Part shown: positions 1 to 7,370 of the stretch, piece by piece | How the letters are laid out: each line of letters starts with the position of its first letter | Numbering within the stretch: position 1 is the stretch's first letter | Source: a virus | DNA length: 61,271 bases | Strand: one strand, 5' to 3' | Virus record (IMG/VR): IMGVR_UViG_3300032083_000576 | Location: 1-61,271 of that record | The notes under the pieces: generated by a model | The model's input: the letters and a program-made list of their open reading frames with translations, nothing else | What the model was told of the DNA's origin: nothing | Database searches by the model: none | Position numbers and translations under genes: made by a program

Positions 1-4
1 AAAT

Positions 5-313
5 ATGGCTCAAACAGTAGCAGAAGTGCTAACAGCAGCAACAGATAGCGTAACGCTTATCAACGACATCAATACGAATGGTAAAAAATCAACGTATGTT
101 GGTGGTTCAGCAGAAGCTGATACAACTTGGACACAAGCCGAGATAAATGAAGTAGTACAGCGTAATGTTGATCATTTAGAAACTATCTTGCTTTACGAAC
201 CTGTTGATTCAGATGATGATACACCTAACGTAGTAGGTTCATCTTCAAGTAAAAAAACTACTTGTAGTGGCGGAGTTACAACTGGTAAAGCTTATATAGC
301 AGCTAATTCATAA
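5..313 (+). CDS. Small phage protein, likely virion-associated
   Basis: A 102-residue acidic soluble protein rich in Thr, Ser and Asp, with no signal peptide, membrane segment or motif that I recognise. Its stop codon overlaps the next ATG, so it belongs to the same late operon. The tail fibre occupies the opposite end of the window and small virion genes follow here, so a structural or accessory late role is plausible by context only. The window begins four bases before its ATG, so its ribosome binding site is not visible. Confidence 0.7.
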   Translation: MAQTVAEVLTAATDSVTLINDINTNGKKSTYVGGSAEADTTWTQAEINEVVQRNVDHLETILLYEPVDSDDDTPNVVGSSSSKKTTCSGGVTTGKAYIAANS

Positions 314-552
314 TGACTGAAGAAGTAACAACTGAAACTACAGAACAACCTGTAGACCCACAATTACAACAAAGAATCGCTTATACCGAAACTTTGCAAC
401 AAGAGATACAAAATCTTAGAGAGCAAATGGCTCAACTACAATATCAATTAGATATTAGAGTTACAGCTTTAGTTGGTTATCAAAGTACCTTAGAAGTGAT
501 AGAAGAACCTGTTTTAAATGGAAAAGGAGATAACGTTGATGATGTGGATTAA
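313..552 (+). CDS. Small coiled-coil protein
   Basis: 79 residues. The N-terminus is Thr/Glu-rich and residues about 18-50 are rich in Gln, Leu and Glu with heptad-like spacing, as in a coiled coil. It overlaps its neighbours by a few bases at both ends. I do not recognise a family; a late accessory or virion protein is an inference from position. Confidence 0.7.
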   Translation: MTEEVTTETTEQPVDPQLQQRIAYTETLQQEIQNLREQMAQLQYQLDIRVTALVGYQSTLEVIEEPVLNGKGDNVDDVD

Positions 553-700
553 TATATTTATGTGGATTACAGCTATTGTAGCCATAGCTTCACTTGTAGC
601 TGCGGTTACACCAACTCCTCAAGGAGATAAATGGTTAACAAAACTCTATAAACTAATAGATTTTTTAGCTTTAAATATAGGCAAAGCTAAAGATAAATAA
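539..700 (+). CDS. Small one-TM membrane protein, holin-like
   Basis: About 53 residues with one strong hydrophobic helix near the N-terminus (MWITAIVAIASLVAAVTPTP), followed by a short cytoplasmic tail ending in LNIGKAKDK. An in-frame ATG exists at 518, but the AAGGAG box at about 522-527 sits just upstream of the ATG pair at 539/542, so 539 is preferred. Small proteins with a TPTP turn and a tail like this are common in marine phages and are often described as holin-like. That function is inferred from topology and from the nearby lysozyme. Confidence 0.7.
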   Translation: MMWINIFMWITAIVAIASLVAAVTPTPQGDKWLTKLYKLIDFLALNIGKAKDK

Positions 701-876
701 TGCCTAAAAGAACCGTAATGGAAGTAGCCGCACATATAGAAAGACACGAAGCAGTTTGTACAGAACGTTGGCTCGAAACTATTCATCGAATAAAACGTCT
801 TGAGTTATTTGTAATAGCTACCTTAGTTACACTTTTATTAAGTACGGGAGCTATCTTAGCTGATCAATTATTTTAA
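700..876 (+). CDS. 58-residue membrane protein
   Basis: The ATG overlaps the TAA of the upstream gene. The first ~33 residues are polar and charged (many His, Glu, Arg), and a C-terminal hydrophobic helix (LELFVIATLVTLLLSTGAIL) runs almost to the end. This is a tail-anchored or spanin/holin-accessory type topology. It pairs with the small membrane protein just upstream and may belong to the lysis set. No family is recognised. Confidence 0.65.
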   Translation: MPKRTVMEVAAHIERHEAVCTERWLETIHRIKRLELFVIATLVTLLLSTGAILADQLF

Positions 877-884
877 AATGACTA

Positions 885-2774
885 ATGCCCTTACAAAAAT
901 ACATTTTTCGACCAGGAGTTAACAAAGAAGGAACTGACTATTCTAACGAGGGTGGTTGGTTTAATTCAAACCTTGTTCGATTTCGCAAAGGTCTTCCTGA
1001 AAAAATAGGTGGATGGGCAAAAGCTACTTTAAGTACATATCAATCCACAGTTAGAGCTCTTCATGCTTGGGTAGATTTATCTTTAACAAGATATTTAGGT
1101 TTAGGTGCTACATGGAAGTATTACATAAAAGAAGGAGATAACTTTTATGATATTACTCCTCTTCGAGAAACCACGTCTGCAGGCGATGTTACATTTGCAG
1201 CAACTAACGGCAGTTCAACTATTACAATTACAGACACAAACCACGGCGCAGTAACTGATGATTTTGTTACGTTTAGTGGCGCTGCTAGTTTAGGTGGGAC
1301 TGTAACCGCGACAGTTTTAAATCAAGAATATCAAATACTTTTAGTTACAGGTGTTAGTACTTATACGATTACAGCTAAAGATACTTCTGGCGCAACAGTA
1401 ACAGCTAACGGTAGCGATAGTGGTAACGGCGGAAGTTCTGTCGTAGGGGCATACCAAATTAACGTAGGACTAGATACTTATGTGGAGTCTACAGGGTGGG
1501 GAGCAGGAACTTGGGGAGCAGGAACTTGGGGCTCAGCAACAGCGATTACAGCTTCTAATCAATTACGTCTATGGTCTCATGATAATTTTGGAGAAGACCT
1601 AGTTATGAATGTACGAGCAGGTGGGGTTTTTTATTACGACATAAGTACAGCTACATTAGGAACCACTAGAGCAATACCTTTAACAAGTTTATCAGGAGCA
1701 AATCTAACACCTACGGTAGCATTACAAGTTTTAGTCAGTGACGTGGATAGACACGTTGTTTGTTTTGGCGCTGATCCAATATCAGGAAGCTCGCGATCAG
1801 GGGCAGTAGATCCTTTATTTATAGCTTGGAGCGACCAAGAAAACGTTTCTGAATGGGAGCCTTTACCAACCAATACCGCAGGTTCTTTTAGATTGTCCGC
1901 AGGATCTCAAATTATTGGAGCACTTCGAGCTAGACAAGAAACTTTAATTTGGACAGATACTGCATTGTATTCAATGACTTTTGTGGGTCAACCTTTTACA
2001 TTTGGTGTAAATTTAGTAAATGAAGGGGTTGGGTTAATATCCCCTAATGGAGCAGTTAATACTCCTAAAGGTGTTTATTGGATGGATAAAAAAGGATTTT
2101 ATACGTATTCAGGTTCTGTTCAAGATATTCCCTGTACTGTTCAGGATTATGTTTTTAGTGATTTTAATGAAGGACAAGCTTTTCAATCATTTGCCTTTGT
2201 AAATAAAGAATTCGACGAAGTAGGATGGTTTTATTGTTCCTCAAGTTCTTCGGTTATAGATAAATATGTAGTTTTTAATTATGAAGACGGAGTTTGGACT
2301 ATAGGAGATTTAACCAGAAGCTCTTGGTTAGATGAGGGAATATTTAACACCCCAATGGCTACGTATAGCACGAATGATGTGGGGTATTTATATAACCATG
2401 AAACAGGTAATGACGATGATGGTTCTCCTATGGACAATGTGTTTATAGAATCTAGTGATTTTGATTTAGGGGAAGGAGAAGAGTTTCAATCGATAAAAAG
2501 AATTATTCCTGATATAAAATTCACAGGAAGTGGAGGCACAGGTCAAACCATTAACATGGTAGTTAAAACTAGAAATTTTCCTGCAGAAAGTTTATCAACA
2601 TCTACAACAAGCGCCTGCACCAGTAGTACTTCTAAAATTGATACTAGAATTAGAGCTCGCCAAGCAGTGCTAAGAATCGAATCAGATGACGATAATAGCG
2701 AAGGAGCAAGGTTAGGAGTAGGTTTTAGAATAGGTGCTACAAGAATGGATGTACAACCTAACGGCAGACGTTAA
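885..2774 (+). CDS. Large tail / DNA-stabilisation type structural protein
   Basis: 629 residues. The N-terminal signature around residues 8-35 (RPGVNKEGTDYSNEGGW, then NLVRFRKGLPEKIGGW) is typical of a widespread marine-phage structural protein that I relate to P22 gp10-like packaged-DNA stabilisation and tail proteins. Residues about 98-185 form a Thr/Ser/Gly-rich insertion that looks like a beta-sandwich domain, and a WGAGTWGAGTWG repeat follows. The C-terminal part ends in basic residues. The gene overlaps the next gene by one base. The structural role is secure by context; the exact position in the tail is inferred. Confidence 0.75.
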   Translation: MPLQKYIFRPGVNKEGTDYSNEGGWFNSNLVRFRKGLPEKIGGWAKATLSTYQSTVRALHAWVDLSLTRYLGLGATWKYYIKEGDNFYDITPLRETTSAGDVTFAATNGSSTITITDTNHGAVTDDFVTFSGAASLGGTVTATVLNQEYQILLVTGVSTYTITAKDTSGATVTANGSDSGNGGSSVVGAYQINVGLDTYVESTGWGAGTWGAGTWGSATAITASNQLRLWSHDNFGEDLVMNVRAGGVFYYDISTATLGTTRAIPLTSLSGANLTPTVALQVLVSDVDRHVVCFGADPISGSSRSGAVDPLFIAWSDQENVSEWEPLPTNTAGSFRLSAGSQIIGALRARQETLIWTDTALYSMTFVGQPFTFGVNLVNEGVGLISPNGAVNTPKGVYWMDKKGFYTYSGSVQDIPCTVQDYVFSDFNEGQAFQSFAFVNKEFDEVGWFYCSSSSSVIDKYVVFNYEDGVWTIGDLTRSSWLDEGIFNTPMATYSTNDVGYLYNHETGNDDDGSPMDNVFIESSDFDLGEGEEFQSIKRIIPDIKFTGSGGTGQTINMVVKTRNFPAESLSTSTTSACTSSTSKIDTRIRARQAVLRIESDDDNSEGARLGVGFRIGATRMDVQPNGRR

Positions 2775-3097
2775 TGGCTAAAATATTAGAAACAAAACTT
2801 CCTATAGCTATAGGGGAAATATCCCCAGAAACATTTAATAGACTCGTTAGAGTTTTAGAACTTAGTTTAAACAAAGTCGATATAGGTGCAACACCTACGT
2901 TTAATGAAACACAACGTAATGAAAATAAATTCGAAGACGGGGATTTAATTTGGAATATAGAAACAGAACAATTACAATTATGGAACGGTCTTAAATGGGT
3001 AGATATCTATACAGGAACCGAACAAGGGGTAGAAGGCGTTGCTTTTCTTGGAGAAATTACGGTTTCAACAAACGGAGCGACAACAATATCATTGTGA
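2774..3097 (+). CDS. Small virion protein
   Basis: 107 residues, translationally coupled to genes on both sides (TAATG and TGATG overlaps). The middle has the pattern FEDGDLIWNIETEQLQLWNG, seen in small phage fibre or structural proteins that carry a WNG turn; the end is Thr/Ser-rich beta-type sequence. It lies between the large tail protein and the lysozyme. No enzymatic motif is visible. Confidence 0.65.
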   Translation: MAKILETKLPIAIGEISPETFNRLVRVLELSLNKVDIGATPTFNETQRNENKFEDGDLIWNIETEQLQLWNGLKWVDIYTGTEQGVEGVAFLGEITVSTNGATTISL

Positions 3098-3540
3098 TGA
3101 ATAAAGATAAATTAATAGAAGAATTAATCAAAGACGAAGGATATAAATACGAAATATATCTAGACCACCTTGGCTACCCCACATTCGGAGTAGGTCATTT
3201 AATTTTAGAAAAAGATGAAGAATATGGAAAGCCTGTTGGTACTCCTGTTTCAGAAGAAAGAATTAAAGAATGTCTTAGTAATGATATTGAAATAATTTGT
3301 AATGAATTAAATAGAAATATGGAATGGTGGCAGGATCTAAACGATACCAGACAACGTGTGTTGGCTAATATGGCATTTAATTTAGGATTACCTAGATTAA
3401 GTAAGTTTGTTAAATTCTTAAAAGCTGTTCAAGATTCAGATTGGGAAAAAGCTTCAGAAGAAATGATGGACTCTAAATGGGCGACCCAAGTAGGGGATAG
3501 AGCAAAAAGATTAAAAATAAAAATGTTAAAAGGAGTGTAA
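3097..3540 (+). CDS. T4-type lysozyme (GH24 endolysin)
   Basis: A 147-residue muramidase that would cleave the MurNAc-GlcNAc bond of peptidoglycan during lysis. The E-D-T catalytic triad pattern of T4 lysozyme is visible as Glu14, Asp23 and Thr29 within DEGYKYEIYLDHLGYPTFGV, followed by a conserved Gly-His. The C-terminal half has the MAFNLGLPRLSKF helix typical of the family. Length matches T4 lysozyme. The start at 3097 overlaps the upstream stop; an upstream in-frame extension to 2995 would add a basic tail with no homology and is rejected. There is no signal peptide, so export needs a holin. Confidence 0.93.
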   Translation: MNKDKLIEELIKDEGYKYEIYLDHLGYPTFGVGHLILEKDEEYGKPVGTPVSEERIKECLSNDIEIICNELNRNMEWWQDLNDTRQRVLANMAFNLGLPRLSKFVKFLKAVQDSDWEKASEEMMDSKWATQVGDRAKRLKIKMLKGV

Positions 3541-3714
3541 ATGAAGGGTGTAACGCATTACAAAAGAGACGGGAGACCCTATAAAGGGGGTACTCATAAA
3601 ATGCCTAACGGAACTTTACATTCAGGGAAATCTCATGGCAAAACAAGTGAGAGATTATATCATTTTAAAGATTTAAGTAAAAAAGCTAAATTAAAAGTAA
3701 AAGGAAAAAAATAA
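3541..3714 (+). CDS. Basic 57-residue protein
   Basis: A Lys/His/Gly-rich, strongly basic protein starting at the ATG directly after the lysozyme stop and ending in an overlap with the next ATG. The N-terminal part carries THYKRDGRPYKGGTHKMPNG. Together with the two following basic proteins it forms a trio of small nucleic-acid-binding-type proteins. Possible roles are DNA condensation or minor virion components; this is inferred from charge only. Confidence 0.65.
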   Translation: MKGVTHYKRDGRPYKGGTHKMPNGTLHSGKSHGKTSERLYHFKDLSKKAKLKVKGKK

Positions 3715-3896
3715 TGCCAAGTAAAAAAACACATAAAACTAAAGACGGCAGAACAGCTAAAAAAGGTCTTTATTACTATATAAATAAAAAGAAAGCAGAA
3801 GGCAGGAAGCCACGTAAAAAAGGAGCTAAAGGTGCTCCGACTGCTGCTGCTTTTAAACGTTCAGCTAAAACAGCTAAAAAACCTAAAAAGAAATAA
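3714..3896 (+). CDS. Lys-rich 60-residue protein
   Basis: Very basic, with a Lys/Ala/Gly-rich C-terminus (AKTAKKPKKK) and a short Tyr cluster (GLYYYINKKK). Histone-tail-like composition suggests nucleic-acid binding. It is overlapped by one base with both neighbours in the operon. No named family is assigned. Confidence 0.7.
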   Translation: MPSKKTHKTKDGRTAKKGLYYYINKKKAEGRKPRKKGAKGAPTAAAFKRSAKTAKKPKKK

Positions 3897-4195
3897 TGGC
3901 TACTAAGCGCAAAGAAAAGTCTATACGACGCACTACGAAAGGAAAAGGTGCTAATTACCGTAAGACTAAATCTGGCGCGGGAATGACGGCTAAGGGTGTA
4001 AAAGCCTATAGGAAGAAAAATCCTGGATCTAAACTTAAAACAGCTGTTACAGGTAAAGTTAAAAAAGGTAGTAAAGCCGCAAAAAGAAGAAAATCTTATT
4101 GTGCAAGGTCAGCGGGACAAATGAAGAAGTTCCCTAAAGCCGCCAAAAATCCTAATTCTAGGTTGAGACAAGCAAGAAAGAGATGGAAATGTTAA
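3896..4195 (+). CDS. Basic Cys-containing phage protein, DUF6321-like
   Basis: 99 residues, extremely basic. The pattern SGAGMTAKGVKAYRKKNPGS, then KLKTAVTGKV, then a Lys-rich stretch, a Cys-Ala-Arg segment and a terminal RKRWKC resembles a small conserved family of marine-phage proteins (DUF6321-like, from memory). Two conserved-looking Cys residues near the end could bind metal or form a disulfide. A DNA- or RNA-binding role is inferred from charge. Confidence 0.75.
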   Translation: MATKRKEKSIRRTTKGKGANYRKTKSGAGMTAKGVKAYRKKNPGSKLKTAVTGKVKKGSKAAKRRKSYCARSAGQMKKFPKAAKNPNSRLRQARKRWKC

Positions 4196-4196
4196 T

Positions 4197-4625
4197 ATGT
4201 ATGAATATAGTTGCACAGTTGAAAGAGTGGTTGATGGAGATACTATCGACGTTGTGTTGGATCTTGGGTTTGATATTATGTATAAGTCTCGTGTTAGGTT
4301 ATATGGGATTGATACTCCCGAGTCACGTACTCGTGACCTGGATGAAAAGGCTAGAGGAAAAATGGCTGGGGCTTTCTTAAAAGCTGCTATTGAAAAAGGT
4401 ACTAAAGTTGTTATACAAACTGAAGTAAAAGATTCAAAAGGTAAGTATGGAAGAGTTTTAGGAAACGTTGTGGTTGACGGAGTTAATATAAATAAAAAGA
4501 TGATAGAAAGTCATTTAGCTGTTGCTTATTTTGGACAATCTAAAAACGACGTAGAAGAAGAACATTTAGTTAATAGAAATAAATTAATTGAATTAGGTAA
4601 ATTTAATCCTCAGGAGTTGTTATGA
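4197..4625 (+). CDS. Staphylococcal nuclease-like (SNase/TNase) protein
   Basis: 142 residues spanning one SNase OB-fold domain. Visible active-site elements are VVDGDTIDV (metal Asp), RVRLYGIDTPES (catalytic Arg, Asp-Thr and Glu) and KYGRVLG (second Arg). These match the Asp21/Arg35/Asp40/Glu43/Arg87 set of the family, so it is probably active on DNA or RNA with Ca2+. It has no signal peptide and is therefore likely cytoplasmic. The start at 4197 follows the upstream stop. An overlapping reading frame at 4183-4380 is a shadow. Roles could include host-nucleic-acid degradation. Confidence 0.88.
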   Translation: MYEYSCTVERVVDGDTIDVVLDLGFDIMYKSRVRLYGIDTPESRTRDLDEKARGKMAGAFLKAAIEKGTKVVIQTEVKDSKGKYGRVLGNVVVDGVNINKKMIESHLAVAYFGQSKNDVEEEHLVNRNKLIELGKFNPQELL

Positions 4626-5098
4626 AAATAGGTGGAATATTAAAAAGTGTGGTCGGAGCGGTAGCTCCTACCCTAGGTACTGCACTAGGTGGTCCAATGG
4701 GCGGTATGGCGGCTAAAATGATTTCAGAAGTATTGGGTGTTCCTAATACTCCTAAAGCGATAGATAAAGCAATACAAGAAGCCACTCCCGAACAACTTCT
4801 CGAACTTAAAAAAGCAGAACAAGCATTTGAAATTCAAATGAAAGAGCTTAAAGTAGATGTTTTTAAGTTAGAAACAGCAGATATACAAGATGCAAGAGGT
4901 AAATTTTCTAAAGATTGGACAGCCAGAATCATGGGTATAGTTGTTGTGGGCGGTTTTATGGGCTACATATTTTTAGTCACCATCCAGCCTCCTGAGCAAA
5001 ACTCAGAGGCATTGATAAACCTTGTTCTAGGCTACCTTGGTGGTTTAGCTTCTGCGATTATAAGTTTTTATTTTGGAGCGTCTCAGAAACAAGACTAA
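4622..5098 (+). CDS. Holin of the 3-TM superfamily type
   Basis: 158 residues with a Gly/Ala-rich amphipathic N-terminus, a charged helical middle (residues ~55-95) and two clear membrane helices, around IMGIVVVGGFMGYIFLV and the region ending ASAIISFYFGASQK. The FYFGAS ending is characteristic of the Holin_3TM group. It overlaps the nuclease stop and the next ATG. It would form inner-membrane lesions that release the lysozyme encoded 1.1 kb upstream. Confidence 0.75.
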   Translation: MKIGGILKSVVGAVAPTLGTALGGPMGGMAAKMISEVLGVPNTPKAIDKAIQEATPEQLLELKKAEQAFEIQMKELKVDVFKLETADIQDARGKFSKDWTARIMGIVVVGGFMGYIFLVTIQPPEQNSEALINLVLGYLGGLASAIISFYFGASQKQD

Positions 5099-5448
5099 TG
5101 GATCAAGCAGTAACATTTATAAACGAAGTTGGTTTTCCTATTGCAGCAGCACTAGGTTTAGGTTTCTTTATATGGAAACTTATCAATAGAATTATTGATG
5201 GTATGGAAACAAAGTTAGATGTACTAGACGAAAAAGTTGCAGTACAAATAGCAGCAATGGAAGAAAGGCTAGGGGGCAAACTAGATTCACAACATGGTAT
5301 TTTAGTAGCTTTGATAGATAGAATAAGATCTCTTGATAATGAAATTATTAGGCAAGATACTATGATCAAAACAATCCTAGGAGTTCCTAATCTTATAGAT
5401 ATAGATAAAATCGCTAAAGCGGATAGAGACGACCAACGTAAAGATTGA
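5098..5448 (+). CDS. Membrane-anchored coiled-coil protein, holin/BhlA-like
   Basis: 116 residues: a hydrophobic helix at about residues 10-31 (FPIAAALGLGFFIWKLI), then a long heptad-rich region, then a charged C-terminus. The topology resembles BhlA/UviB-type holin-like proteins. It sits directly between the 3-TM holin and csgF, sharing overlapping stops and starts with both. A role as second holin or lysis accessory is likely but unproven. Confidence 0.7.
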   Translation: MDQAVTFINEVGFPIAAALGLGFFIWKLINRIIDGMETKLDVLDEKVAVQIAAMEERLGGKLDSQHGILVALIDRIRSLDNEIIRQDTMIKTILGVPNLIDIDKIAKADRDDQRKD

Positions 5449-5915
5449 TGAACAAACATGATAATCTTTTTGCAATAATAGGTTTATCTATAGTATTACT
5501 TGTAGTAGTTCTACAACAAGTACAGGCTGATGAAATGGTACATCAGTTTAAAAGTCCTTCTTTTAACGGAGAAGGAACTTCTAGTCATTATTTAACTATA
5601 GAAAACCAAGAAGCTAATCGCAAACAAGCTATAGAAGAAGAAATACAGGCTCTTAAAGACGAAATAGAAAGAGAAGAAAATAACACAGTGGAAGCTAGGT
5701 TTATGCGCAACCTTACTTCACGAATTTATGCAAACATTGCTAGGCAAGTAGAGGCTGCATTGTTTGGAGAAGATACAAACAAAAGTGGATCTATGGAACT
5801 TGATGGAAACACGATAGATTATGAGATTACGGAAGAGGAGGTTAGAGTTACAATCACTGATGAAGACGGCAATACAACAGAAGTTATCGTACCTATTGGT
5901 GGTTTTACTTTCTAG
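5448..5915 (+). CDS. csgF: CsgF-like curli assembly factor
   Basis: 155 residues. Residues ~1-28 are a signal peptide (hydrophobic IIGLSIVLLVVVL, then a VQA cleavage site). The mature N-terminus HQFKSPSFNG followed by Ser-His-Tyr-Leu matches the CsgF segment that plugs into the CsgG channel (compare FRNPNFGGNP in E. coli). The rest keeps the CsgF order: a helical RFMRNLTSRIYANIARQVEAA region, then NTIDYEI and VRVTITDEDGN beta strands ending in a VPIGGF segment. It should be secreted and cap the CsgG pore. The ATG overlaps the upstream stop; a TTG one codon earlier is less likely. The csgG start lies inside its 3' end. Confidence 0.87.
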   Translation: MNKHDNLFAIIGLSIVLLVVVLQQVQADEMVHQFKSPSFNGEGTSSHYLTIENQEANRKQAIEEEIQALKDEIEREENNTVEARFMRNLTSRIYANIARQVEAALFGEDTNKSGSMELDGNTIDYEITEEEVRVTITDEDGNTTEVIVPIGGFTF

Positions 5916-6660
5916 TTGTGCTTTGATGATTGATCCGCTAGAAAATAATTTACCACCAATCAAGCATATACAACCTGCTTCGATTGAGAAACTATACACT
6001 GCTTTAGCGGATGTCGAAGAGCCTTCTAGGAAACCAGTTATTTCCGTATATGCTAATGATTTTAAAGATCAAACAGGACAACGTAGATCGAATGCTAAAT
6101 ATGCAACTTTTGCTACAGCAATTACACAAGCACCGCATGCATACCTTATACGAGCACTTAAACACTCTGGGTTTTTTGAAGTAGTCGAACGAGTCGCTCT
6201 TGAATCAGTTAGTAAAGAAAGACAACTAATTCGTTCAACTCGAGAAACGTTTGACGAAAAACAAAAACTCTTACCCCTCAAATTTGGCGATATGATTATG
6301 ACAGGTGGAGTGTTATCGTATCAAGCAAATATAAGTTCTGGAGGAGCAGGGGCTAGAAATTTAGGAATAGGTTTTTCTAAACAATATAGAGAAGATATAA
6401 TTACTATTAGTTTACGAACGGTCTCAGTAAGTACGGGCAGAGTCCTTACTGAAGTGTTGGTTACTAAAACTGTTTTATCAGCTTCTTTAGATAGTGATGT
6501 TTTTAGATTTATAAGTCAGGGAACAGAGCTTATAGAGATAGAAGGAGGAAATGTTAGGAACGAGCCGATGAGCGTAGCTTTACAAATAGCTATCGAAACA
6601 GCTGTGTTAGAAACAATTAAAGAGGGTTTAGATAAAAATTATTGGAGGTTAATACAATGA
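5860..6660 (+). CDS. csgG: CsgG-like outer-membrane curli secretion channel
   Basis: About 266 residues. Starting at 5860 gives a lipoprotein signal whose lipobox LSSC places the lipidated Cys at residue 20. Family signatures follow: ISVYANDFKDQTGQRR, a LIRALKHSGFFEVVER stretch, RQLIRSTRE, SSGGAGARNLGIG, a TISLRTVSVSTGRVL segment, a FRFI box and a NEP followed by an IETAV helix. These align along the whole length of E. coli CsgG, which forms a nine-fold outer-membrane pore. The first 56 bases overlap csgF in another frame. An upstream in-frame start at 5821 would put charged residues before the signal and is rejected. Confidence 0.93.
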   Translation: MKTAIQQKLSYLLVVLLSSCALMIDPLENNLPPIKHIQPASIEKLYTALADVEEPSRKPVISVYANDFKDQTGQRRSNAKYATFATAITQAPHAYLIRALKHSGFFEVVERVALESVSKERQLIRSTRETFDEKQKLLPLKFGDMIMTGGVLSYQANISSGGAGARNLGIGFSKQYREDIITISLRTVSVSTGRVLTEVLVTKTVLSASLDSDVFRFISQGTELIEIEGGNVRNEPMSVALQIAIETAVLETIKEGLDKNYWRLIQ

Positions 6661-7370
6661 AAAAATATCTATTTATACTTATATTTTGTGCACCTATTTA
6701 CGGAGCAGATAACGAAATATTCATTGATCAAAGTTCAGGAGCATCTAATTCTAATATAGATTTAGAACAGTTAGGTTCTGGTAATATTATCGGAGGAGCC
6801 ACTGCAGCAGCAGGTTCTATGACTGATTTAAATTTAGTAGGGACAGCACTTAATTTAGATATAAATCAGATTGGCGATACAAACAAGTTTTTGGGTGATA
6901 TTGTTTCAGATTCATATACAGGGTTTTTTGAGTTTGATGGCAACAGTAATACTTTTAATATGAACACCGATAAAACAGCAACTTACGGAGCAGATTCATC
7001 AAATGTTAATGTAGACGTGACTGGAAACAGTAATACATTTACTTTAAATCAAGCCACTTCTGCCTTAGCCAGTACATTAGACTTGGATTGGATTATCAAT
7101 GGTTCTAGTAACACAATCACATCTTCGATCAATGTGGATGCTGCTACAAACTATGTCAACATAGACGGATCAGATAATGCTTTAACACATACAGCCACTG
7201 GTTATGCGGGTAATTACTTTTACCTAGACCACGACGGGGCTAATAGAACATTTAACATCACACAATCATCAACATTAGATAATGACTGGCTCAAAATACT
7301 TAGTTCTGGTACTAGCACTTCTACTGTCTGCGTCATTCAAAACGACCAAGGCACAGGCACAAGCTGTTGA
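6657..7370 (+). CDS. Curlin-like secreted repeat protein (candidate CsgG substrate)
   Basis: 237 residues. GGAGG at 6644-6648 sets the ATG at 6657, giving a signal peptide ending near IYG-ADN. The mature protein is Asn/Ser/Thr/Gly-rich with degenerate curlin-like repeats: LEQLGSGNIIGG, INQIGDTNKFLGD, FDGNSNTFNMN, VTGNSNTFTLNQ, INGSSNTITSS and IDGSDNALTHT. The Gln-x-Gly-x-x-Asn and Gly-x-Ser-Asn-Thr core resembles CsgA/CsgB repeats. Two Cys bracket the C-terminal VIQNDQGTGTS. It overlaps the csgG end by four bases. An amyloid-forming or nucleating substrate is inferred; the repeats are looser than in true CsgA. Confidence 0.72.
   Translation: MKKYLFILIFCAPIYGADNEIFIDQSSGASNSNIDLEQLGSGNIIGGATAAAGSMTDLNLVGTALNLDINQIGDTNKFLGDIVSDSYTGFFEFDGNSNTFNMNTDKTATYGADSSNVNVDVTGNSNTFTLNQATSALASTLDLDWIINGSSNTITSSINVDAATNYVNIDGSDNALTHTATGYAGNYFYLDHDGANRTFNITQSSTLDNDWLKILSSGTSTSTVCVIQNDQGTGTSC

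Noticed and set aside
2995-3096. Upstream start for the lysozyme
   Set aside because: The added residues are an out-of-frame translation of the preceding gene; 3097 gives the normal T4-lysozyme length.
4183-4380. Hydrophobic 65-codon frame overlapping the nuclease
   Set aside because: The SNase catalytic motifs lie in the other frame, so this frame is a shadow despite its membrane-like look.
5821-5859. Upstream start for csgG
   Set aside because: It would put an Arg/Lys-rich stretch before the signal peptide; starting at 5860 gives a proper lipoprotein signal.
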